A stretch of DNA of 6,466 bases from an uncultured Clostridium sp. (GTDB taxonomy: Bacteria; Bacillota_A; Clostridia; Lachnospirales; Lachnospiraceae): positions 1 through 6,466 of the forward strand of contig CAMWKN010000089.1 of NCBI GenBank assembly GCA_947174825.1, in the 5' to 3' direction. The notes under the pieces were generated by a model. The model saw only the letters and a program-made list of their open reading frames with translations, searched no databases and had not been told where the DNA came from. The translations under genes and the position numbers were made by a program. Of this stretch, positions 1-4,086 are shown piece after piece. How positions within the stretch are numbered: position 1 is the stretch's first letter; each line of letters begins with the position of its first letter.

Positions 1-2
1 GG

Positions 3-190
3 GATATATTATGTGGATACGAAAACCAATTGAATTTAGAGAATAATACTTCAGAGCGATAATGTTTTGTCATAAAGTTTTTTGTAATGATTTTCGGACT
101 TGGCGTTGCAATTTACTACAGAAAGAAAGTGTTACCCAAAACGACTTCCTCTATATCGGAGGAAAGTATAATGCGAATACAGTGAACTAG
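3..190 (+). pseudogene. possible decayed 3' end of a membrane-protein gene
   Basis: No intact gene is present in the first 209 bases, but two adjacent plus frames together look like a broken C-terminus. The frame from 63 encodes a hydrophobic stretch followed by basic residues (FVMIFGLGVAIYYRKK), as in a membrane anchor. From about 140 the sensible reading moves to the next frame (NDFLYIGGKYNANTVN, stop 188-190). Adding one A to the A-run at 138-141 would join the two. An in-frame TAA at 60-62 interrupts the upstream part. The strong terminator 20 bp downstream fits a plus-strand gene ending here. The family is not recognised, the upstream part lies outside the window, and chance reading frames remain possible. 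Confidence 0.3.
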
Positions 191-209
191 ACTGATAAAA
201 AGGCAATGA

Positions 210-256
210 AAAAATCCCTTATTCCAATCTCATAAGAGAAGAAATAAGGGATTTTT
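210..256. terminator. bidirectional rho-independent terminator
   Basis: A perfect 14-bp inverted repeat (210-223 and 243-256) surrounds a 19-nt loop. The A/T-rich outer ends of the stem give a U-run after the GGGA core on both strands. It lies 26 bp past the stop codon of the minus-strand secreted-protein gene, which it should terminate. On the plus strand it would end whatever is transcribed from the left. Confidence 0.9.
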
Positions 257-282
257 GGAGTGTATCATTCATGAAATATTAA

Positions 283-1200
283 TTAATAAGCAACTATAGA
301 ATAAACCCAGGCAAGATCTTGCTTTAATGCATCCGGTCTATATTTAATCAAAACTCGCATACCATTTGTCAGCATAGAACCGTTATACTGCTTAGTTCCA
401 TTTACCACAACACGGGTATCCTCATCGGCATAAATTGTTGTGATTTTTGTGCCATTTGGAGAGGCAGCAATATCAAAGAAATTGTCCCCGTCCTTTTTCG
501 TCACATAGAATGAGGTGGCACAATATGTACCATTTGGATCTTTCTTTTGGTATTCCAGAAGTGAGTTATAATCCGATTCTGAAATAATCAGTATTGCATA
601 ATTTGTTACTGTTTGGTTATTCTGTTGGAATGAATATGGACAGCATCGGAAATATTCTCCTACCTGAATGGACGCTGCCGTAGCAACTGCATCTTCTCTA
701 AAAATTGGAATATCAGATTTCAAAGTTGTCGTATACTCCTTATTATCCTTGGATAGCAGGGTAAGCAGATTTCCATTTACCTTGGTCACCTTATAAAATG
801 AAGGATCGGTCATTTTGGTCACATCCGTGGTATTTACCTGTGCAGGATTCTTCTGAGGTGTAGAAGTTTGAGTTGTGGTCTTTTTCGTTACCTGAATCTT
901 TACAGAAGCTTTCTTCTTTCCCTTCTTCGCTGTAAGAGTAGCAGATCCTTTCTTTTTTGCCTGAACTGTCACAGCTTTGGCATTTTTGCCCTTAACAATC
1001 TTAATACTCTTCCCTTTGACGGTCCATTTTACTTTCTGGTTCGCTTTGATTGTCTTTTTCGCTCCCACTGTCATGGTTAGCTTTTTCTTCCCTTTAATAG
1101 TTACTTTTTTTGCTGCACTCGCCGGAGTGGAAACGGAGCCTGTTACCAATGCTCCCGCCAGACAAACGGCAAGCAGTTTCATCACGTTTGTTCTCTTCAT
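283..1200 (-). CDS. secreted Big_2-like domain protein, 305 aa, unassigned C-terminal half
   Basis: This is an exported protein of unknown role, probably at the cell surface or in the medium. Residues 1-29 form a signal peptide (basic start, hydrophobic core 8-22, ASA-A cleavage context near 29-30). Residues 32-105 are very rich in lysine and have the pattern of bacterial Ig-like group 2 domains: a VTIKGKKKLTMTVGAKKT opening and a GSATLTAKKGKK late strand. A Thr/Gln/Pro linker (107-125) leads to a C-terminal part (132-305) that I cannot assign. That part seems to hold two beta-rich halves, each opening with VTK.(D/N)G. The start is supported by AAAGGAG at 1207-1213, six bases ahead of ATG; Met7 has no such site. 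No LPXTG motif or membrane anchor is visible. It is monocistronic, with its own promoter and terminator. Confidence 0.85.
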   Translation of the reverse strand: MKRTNVMKLLAVCLAGALVTGSVSTPASAAKKVTIKGKKKLTMTVGAKKTIKANQKVKWTVKGKSIKIVKGKNAKAVTVQAKKKGSATLTAKKGKKKASVKIQVTKKTTTQTSTPQKNPAQVNTTDVTKMTDPSFYKVTKVNGNLLTLLSKDNKEYTTTLKSDIPIFREDAVATAASIQVGEYFRCCPYSFQQNNQTVTNYAILIISESDYNSLLEYQKKDPNGTYCATSFYVTKKDGDNFFDIAASPNGTKITTIYADEDTRVVVNGTKQYNGSMLTNGMRVLIKYRPDALKQDLAWVYSIVAY

Positions 1201-1206
1201 GTTGTT

Positions 1207-1213
1207 CTCCTTT
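1207..1213 (-). promoter_or_regulatory. ribosome binding site deciding the secreted-protein start
   Basis: Read on the minus strand this is AAAGGAG, six bases before the ATG at 1198-1200. It selects Met1 over the internal Met7. Confidence 0.8.
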
Positions 1214-1241
1214 CATAAAATGGTTTATTGTATCAACCAAT

Positions 1242-1270
1242 ATCATATCACGTTGTCCGTGCCTTTGCAA
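1242..1270 (-). promoter_or_regulatory. sigma-A-type promoter for the minus-strand secreted-protein gene
   Basis: On the minus strand there is a -35 TTGCAA (1265-1270), a 17-bp spacer and a -10 TATGAT (1242-1247). The -10 matches consensus in five of six positions and the -35 in four of six. The predicted transcript starts near 1235 and has a leader of about 35 nt containing the AAAGGAG site. Confidence 0.7.
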
Positions 1271-1343
1271 TAGTAGATTTGCTCATTATCCGTTTTTTAT
1301 GATATCCTTGCTTGAAGAAAATGTGGAATTATATTGAATGGCA

Positions 1344-1352
1344 TGGTATATT
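1344..1352 (+). promoter_or_regulatory. possible extended -10 promoter element for the GNAT gene
   Basis: TGG followed by TATATT (1347-1352) matches an extended -10 element and lies 52 bp upstream of the chosen GNAT start. No good -35 hexamer stands 16-18 bp upstream, so this is only a candidate. Confidence 0.35.
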
Positions 1353-1388
1353 GTTTATGTAGCTTAGAGCAACAAACCGGGATTTGAC

Positions 1389-1395
1389 GGAGGAG
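1389..1395 (+). promoter_or_regulatory. ribosome binding site deciding the GNAT start
   Basis: GGAGGAG lies nine bases before ATG 1405. It overlaps the codons that would be translated from the upstream TTG, which argues against that start. Confidence 0.7.
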
Positions 1396-1404
1396 CTTAT
1401 AAGA

Positions 1405-1857
1405 ATGAGATTTGTATATACGGATGGAAGAAACCCTGATTTTATTGAATTATGTCATGGTTTGGATTGCTTTCTAAATGAGCTTGTTGGCGGAGAAAAA
1501 AATAGGGCAGAATATATTCCTTATAATCAGCTTGATGATATTCACGACGTATTTGTAGCGTATGATAGTAACATTCCAGTTGGATGTGCCAGTTTCAAAA
1601 AGTATGATAATGAATCTGCCGAAATAAAACGTGTTTTTATAAAACAGGAGTATAGAGGCAAAGGGATTTCAATACAATTAATGGAATTGTTAGAGAAAAT
1701 TGCGAGAGAACAAGGATACCATTATCTGATTTTGGAATCTGGCGAACCACTTGTTGCAGCAATGGCGTTGTATAGAAAAATTGGATATAAAGTCATTCCA
1801 AACTATGGTCAATATAAAGATATGCCCGATTCCATTTGTATGAAAAAGAAATTATGA
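1405..1857 (+). CDS. GNAT family N-acetyltransferase, 150 aa
   Basis: This is a predicted cytoplasmic acetyltransferase that transfers an acetyl group from acetyl-CoA to an amine; the substrate cannot be told. Length is typical of a single GNAT domain. Motif A is clear at 73-98: the EIKRVFI strand, then QEYRGKGIS, where R84-G85-K86-G87 fits the Q/RxxGxG/A acetyl-CoA pyrophosphate loop, then a long helix. Motif B follows with LILESG (108-113) and the ALYRKIGYKVIPNYG segment (121-135), the usual 'A..LY.K.GF/Y' signature. A TTG at 1384 opens the same frame, but GGAGGAG at 1389-1395 would lie inside that extension and sits nine bases before ATG 1405, so 1405 is preferred. It converges on the XRE gene with only 54 bp between the stop codons. 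No operon partner is evident. Confidence 0.9.
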   Translation: MRFVYTDGRNPDFIELCHGLDCFLNELVGGEKNRAEYIPYNQLDDIHDVFVAYDSNIPVGCASFKKYDNESAEIKRVFIKQEYRGKGISIQLMELLEKIAREQGYHYLILESGEPLVAAMALYRKIGYKVIPNYGQYKDMPDSICMKKKL

Positions 1858-1911
1858 AAACCATAGCATCAAAAAATAGCTGTAAATCAGAAAAATTCTT
1901 GTCTGCAGCGT

Positions 1912-2118
1912 TTAATTTTTTTTATCCGATCGTCCTAACAGATAATCAACAGATACATGATAATAATCTGCAAGCTTTATAAATGTTTCTATTGGGATAT
2001 TTATTTTTCCCAGTTCATATTTGGAATAAGTCGTTTGCTTTATGTGCAGGTAATCTGCTATTTCCTGCTGTTTTTTATCGCGGTCTTCCCGCAGGTTTCT
2101 GATATTTTCAAATACCAT
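1912..2118 (-). CDS. small XRE/Cro-type HTH transcriptional regulator, 68 aa
   Basis: This is a predicted DNA-binding repressor or regulator of the XRE family, consisting of the HTH domain alone. Helices of the motif are readable: QQEIADYLHI (17-26) as helix 2, then KQTTYSKYELGK (27-38) with the recognition helix. The family's usual end, FIKLADYYHVSVDYLLG (46-62), follows, with a short charged tail. There is no sensor or oligomerisation domain. The GTG at 2125-2127 is in frame but lies within the AGAGGTG ribosome site, so ATG 2116-2118 is the likely start. The gene is divergent from the ECF sigma gene and shares its control region. Such regulators often control themselves and the divergent gene, which makes the palindrome and direct repeats nearby candidate operators. 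That link is inference. Confidence 0.9.
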   Translation of the reverse strand: MVFENIRNLREDRDKKQQEIADYLHIKQTTYSKYELGKINIPIETFIKLADYYHVSVDYLLGRSDKKN

Positions 2119-2124
2119 ATAAAA

Positions 2125-2131
2125 CACCTCT
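2125..2131 (-). promoter_or_regulatory. ribosome binding site deciding the XRE start
   Basis: Read on the minus strand this is AGAGGTG, six bases before ATG 2116-2118. The GTG that could serve as an earlier start is part of this site. Confidence 0.7.
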
Positions 2132-2144
2132 ATAGTTTATGTCC

Positions 2145-2172
2145 AATATACATATTTGTTGTTTTTTGACAA
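2145..2172 (-). promoter_or_regulatory. sigma-A-type promoter of the XRE gene
   Basis: On the minus strand there is a -35 TTGTCA (2167-2172, five of six), a 16-bp spacer and a -10 TATATT (2145-2150, five of six). Transcription would start near 2138, giving a leader of about 20 nt that contains the AGAGGTG site. Confidence 0.65.
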
Positions 2173-2187
2173 TTTATACATGGACTC

Positions 2188-2205
2188 TTCGCTATTTTTC
2201 GCTAT
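2188..2205. repeat. tandem direct repeat TTCGCTAT, 10-bp period, in the XRE/sigma divergent region
   Basis: TTCGCTAT occurs at 2188-2195 and again at 2198-2205, a spacing of one DNA helical turn. It lies between the two divergent promoters, upstream of both -35 elements. CTATTTTTC (2192-2200) is also the exact inverse of GAAAAATAG (2243-2251) at the sigma gene's -35 region. It may be a binding site for a regulator, possibly the adjacent XRE protein. Confidence 0.5.
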
Positions 2206-2240
2206 CCTTTTCTTAATTATAGAAAAAAATAAGTTTTTAA

Positions 2241-2269
2241 TTGAAAAATAGTCGTAACACGACTATAAT
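2241..2269 (+). promoter_or_regulatory. sigma-A-type promoter of the ECF sigma operon
   Basis: TTGAAA (2241-2246), a 17-bp spacer and a perfect TATAAT (2264-2269) form a strong housekeeping promoter. It would give basal expression of the sigma and anti-sigma genes. The spacer is almost filled by a palindrome, so a repressor bound there would block RNA polymerase. Confidence 0.75.
2248..2266. promoter_or_regulatory. palindromic operator candidate inside the sigma-operon promoter
   Basis: ATAGTCGT-AAC-ACGACTAT is a perfect 8-bp-arm inverted repeat lying between the -35 and -10 hexamers and reaching three bases into the -10. It precedes the expected RNA start, so it acts as DNA rather than as an RNA hairpin. 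This is the classic position of a repressor operator. The divergent XRE gene is the obvious candidate regulator, though nothing in the sequence proves that pairing. Confidence 0.6.
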
Positions 2270-2280
2270 ATAATTATAAT

Positions 2281-2309
2281 TTGGGAACCTTTTTGTGTTT
2301 CAAAGTATC
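2281..2309 (+). promoter_or_regulatory. ECF-type (autoregulatory) promoter of the sigma operon
   Basis: TTGGGAAC (2281-2288), 16 bp, then GTATC (2305-2309). A GGAAC -35 box is typical of ECF sigma factor promoters. The same arrangement recurs at 3962-3990 with identical spacing and 23 of 29 identical bases. Its position directly upstream of an ECF sigma gene indicates autoactivation. It is placed in tandem 12 bp downstream of the sigma-A -10. Confidence 0.8.
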
Positions 2310-2369
2310 ATATATGTAGGGACAGTTTGAAAGTGTGGAAAAGAATACGAAAAGAGGAAAGGTAAATAT

Positions 2370-2846
2370 ATGGAGGCGAAAAAGTTTTGTGAAAATGTCA
2401 GTAAGTACAGAGATGATCTGTATATTATGGCACTAGCTATATTGAAAAATGAGAAAGACGCAGAAGACGCCGTGGGTAATGCAATATTAAAAGCATATGA
2501 AAACCGGGGACAGATAAGTTCCTTTCATAAATTTAAACCTTGGATGTTGACGATTACAAAAAATGAAGCATTGAAGATAAAGAAAAAACGCTTGTATTTA
2601 CCAGGGGATGAGGTGGTAGAAGTATTGTCAAAGCCGGTTGTGGAGCATTATGATGAAATGTGGGATGTGTTGCAGCAAATGAAAGAAGAATACCGGCTGC
2701 CTGTCGTGTTGTTTTATTATGGGGGATTGTCCCTTCGGGATATTTCTGATGTACTGGATATTCCTGTTGGTACGGTTAAGTCCAGATTGAATAGGGGAAA
2801 GGCAGAACTTCGAGAGGCATTGGAGAGGGGGCATGGAGATGACTAA
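2370..2846 (+). CDS. ECF-family RNA polymerase sigma factor, 158 aa
   Basis: This is an alternative sigma factor that directs RNA polymerase to a small regulon. The Sigma70 region 2 spans about 9-75, with KNEKDAEDAVGNAILKAYEN (26-45, the family's 'DAED.VQ.tFLkAY' segment) and FKPWMLTITKNE (55-66). Region 4 spans about 98-150 and holds the HTH: LSLRDISDVLDIPVGTVKSRL (120-140), the -35-binding part. Length is in the usual ECF range with no extra C-terminal domain. AAAGG lies seven bases before ATG 2370. Its stop lies inside the next gene (14-bp overlap), a typical translationally coupled sigma/anti-sigma pair. It probably recognises TTGGGAAC-N16-GTATC, found before this gene and before the secreted-protein gene. 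The ECF subgroup cannot be fixed without a profile search. Confidence 0.93.
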   Translation: MEAKKFCENVSKYRDDLYIMALAILKNEKDAEDAVGNAILKAYENRGQISSFHKFKPWMLTITKNEALKIKKKRLYLPGDEVVEVLSKPVVEHYDEMWDVLQQMKEEYRLPVVLFYYGGLSLRDISDVLDIPVGTVKSRLNRGKAELREALERGHGDD

Positions 2847-3921
2847 ATTTGATAAGAAAGTAAAAAGATTATCGAAGGAATTTCAGGTGCCAGAGACTTA
2901 TCATGAGAAAGTCGATGGGATCCTTGAATCAATCCAGGAAGATCGTGTTACAGCTCCACGGAAAAAGCCATTTGTAAAGCTGGTGGCTGTCGTGGTAGCA
3001 TTTTGTCTTCTCATAACAGGGTATCTGTGTTTTTCTAGTGCGAAAGAAGCAGAAGCTAGCTTTTTTGAGACATTTAAACAGACTATCATGGATTTCTTTG
3101 GAATGGGTGAAAGTGAATCACAAGAATTTGGTGTTGAGAGCAAAAAAGAGGATGCGGTCAGTAAACCAGATCTACTGATTGAGCTTCAAGAAGTAGTCAT
3201 GGACACACAGAATATTTATGCGGTGGTGAAGATTACGGCACCACCGGATGTGGAATTTAAAGAGGGAATGACATTTGACTATTATGGTTTTTGTGAGGGG
3301 ACAAATTATAATGCATCCGATGTGATCCCAGGGGCACGGGAATGTACCCTTCTTGAAGTTATGAAAAATAAAAGTAATATAGCAACCTTTGTTGTCAATA
3401 TCTGTACGGATAAGCAGATTAAGGAAGGAAAAGAGGTTACGGCGTTTTTTAATAATTTGTTAGATGGTCCGCAGAATGAGGATGACACAAAGGTACTGGT
3501 CGAGGGGATGTGGAGTTTATCCTTTACCGCATCTTATACGAGTTCCAAGGAGATTACCGTAAAGGGAACAGAAGAGATGCAATACTCTTATTCCTATTCA
3601 AAGGCAGATATCAAGAAGATTAAACTTCTACCTCTGGGGCTGACTATGGTTTCTGATGTATCAAGAGTAGATGAGCAAACGCGAAATACAACAGATACAA
3701 GAGTTGTTATCCGGTTGAAAATGATAGATGGAAGTGAAATTATAGTTGACGACCCTAATGATGATAAATGTCTGGTGAGTGCTGGCAGCGTTTCAAACTA
3801 TGACAAGAAAGGGCACAGTTATGAAAAATATGTGGGGCAGTTTGGGAAGGCGATCAATATAGATCAGGTGCTTGGAATCTATATAGCAGACTGTTACGTG
3901 CCAATCAAGCAATACGAATGA
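2833..3921 (+). CDS. membrane-anchored anti-sigma factor, DUF4179-like, 362 aa
   Basis: This is the predicted inhibitor of the upstream sigma factor. The cytoplasmic N-terminus (1-46) is charged and helical. One membrane segment (about 47-67) follows basic residues RKKPFVK. A large extracytoplasmic part (68-362) should sense the signal. The opening of that part (about 70-145) and the layout resemble DUF4179 proteins found beside ECF sigma genes in Firmicutes, and the YSYSKADIKKIKLLPLGL region (251-270) resembles the DUF5643-type C-terminus. Both names are from memory, not a search. No HxxxCxxC zinc motif is seen. The ectodomain holds five cysteines (154, 171, 191, 313, 354). ATG 2833 is chosen; ATG 2839 in the same frame is possible, and GGAGAGGGGG at 2822-2831 could serve either. 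No terminator is seen after the stop. Confidence 0.8.
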   Translation: MEMTKFDKKVKRLSKEFQVPETYHEKVDGILESIQEDRVTAPRKKPFVKLVAVVVAFCLLITGYLCFSSAKEAEASFFETFKQTIMDFFGMGESESQEFGVESKKEDAVSKPDLLIELQEVVMDTQNIYAVVKITAPPDVEFKEGMTFDYYGFCEGTNYNASDVIPGARECTLLEVMKNKSNIATFVVNICTDKQIKEGKEVTAFFNNLLDGPQNEDDTKVLVEGMWSLSFTASYTSSKEITVKGTEEMQYSYSYSKADIKKIKLLPLGLTMVSDVSRVDEQTRNTTDTRVVIRLKMIDGSEIIVDDPNDDKCLVSAGSVSNYDKKGHSYEKYVGQFGKAINIDQVLGIYIADCYVPIKQYE

Positions 3922-3961
3922 CAGAATCATAGTATTGAAAAATCAGAATTATAAATCAACA

Positions 3962-3990
3962 TTGGGAACTTTTTTGGAATTTTAAGTATC
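3962..3990 (+). promoter_or_regulatory. second ECF-type promoter, upstream of the secreted-protein gene
   Basis: TTGGGAAC (3962-3969), 16 bp, then GTATC (3986-3990). It repeats the element before the sigma gene with the same spacing and 23 of 29 matches, including the T-tract just after GGGAAC. It starts 40 bp after the anti-sigma stop and would give a leader of roughly 90 nt. It makes the downstream secretion genes probable targets of the local sigma factor. Confidence 0.8.
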
Positions 3991-4004
3991 TCTATATAAT
4001 AGAG
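3990..4004 (+). promoter_or_regulatory. small palindrome with a TATAAT at the transcription start region
   Basis: CTCTAT-ATA-ATAGAG is a 6-bp-arm inverted repeat just after the ECF -10 box. It contains TATAAT (3995-4000), which could be a second, sigma-A -10. The best -35, TTGGAA at 3974-3979, is at a poor 15-bp spacing, so the role is unclear. Confidence 0.3.
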
Positions 4005-4049
4005 GAGAATTTATCTGTCTGTGCAGAAGTACAGGTGGTAAAAATAAAT

Positions 4050-4067
4050 TGCATAGATTTCTATGCA
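4050..4067 (+). other. leader hairpin just before the ribosome binding site
   Basis: TGCATAGA-TT-TCTATGCA forms an inverted repeat with 8-bp arms (in RNA about 7 bp with a 4-nt loop). It ends 7 bases before GGAGGA at 4075-4080. It has no U-tract, so it is not a terminator. It may stabilise the message or adjust initiation. Confidence 0.4.
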
Positions 4068-4074
4068 GAATTAT

Positions 4075-4080
4075 GGAGGA
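4075..4080 (+). promoter_or_regulatory. ribosome binding site deciding the DUF6273-like protein start
   Basis: GGAGGA is six bases before ATG 4087. The in-frame ATG at 4063 lies upstream of this site, inside the leader hairpin, and has no comparable site of its own. Confidence 0.8.
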
Positions 4081-4086
4081 AAAAGT

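Noticed and set aside
868..1337. Plus-strand open frames opposite the Big_2-like gene
   Set aside because: They are the hydrophobic Phe/Leu-rich complement of lysine-rich codons, with no ribosome sites and no family features.
1384..1404. TTG start giving a 157-residue GNAT protein
   Set aside because: The GGAGGAG ribosome site lies inside this extension and is well placed for ATG 1405.
1871..1909. Terminator for the XRE gene between the convergent genes
   Set aside because: Only a 4-bp GCTG/CAGC stem with a long interior precedes the T-run on the minus strand, too weak to call.
2166..2171. Plus-strand TTGACA as a -35 element
   Set aside because: No -10-like hexamer lies 16-18 bp downstream. 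The same bases serve the minus-strand XRE promoter.
4063..4086. ATG 4063 as start of the large secreted protein
   Set aside because: It lies in the leader hairpin without a ribosome site. GGAGGA at 4075-4080 serves ATG 4087, whose N-terminus is a proper signal peptide.
4005..4086. Riboswitch or attenuator in the leader of the secreted-protein gene
   Set aside because: Only one simple hairpin is present, with no alternative terminator stem or U-tract and no known aptamer motif.
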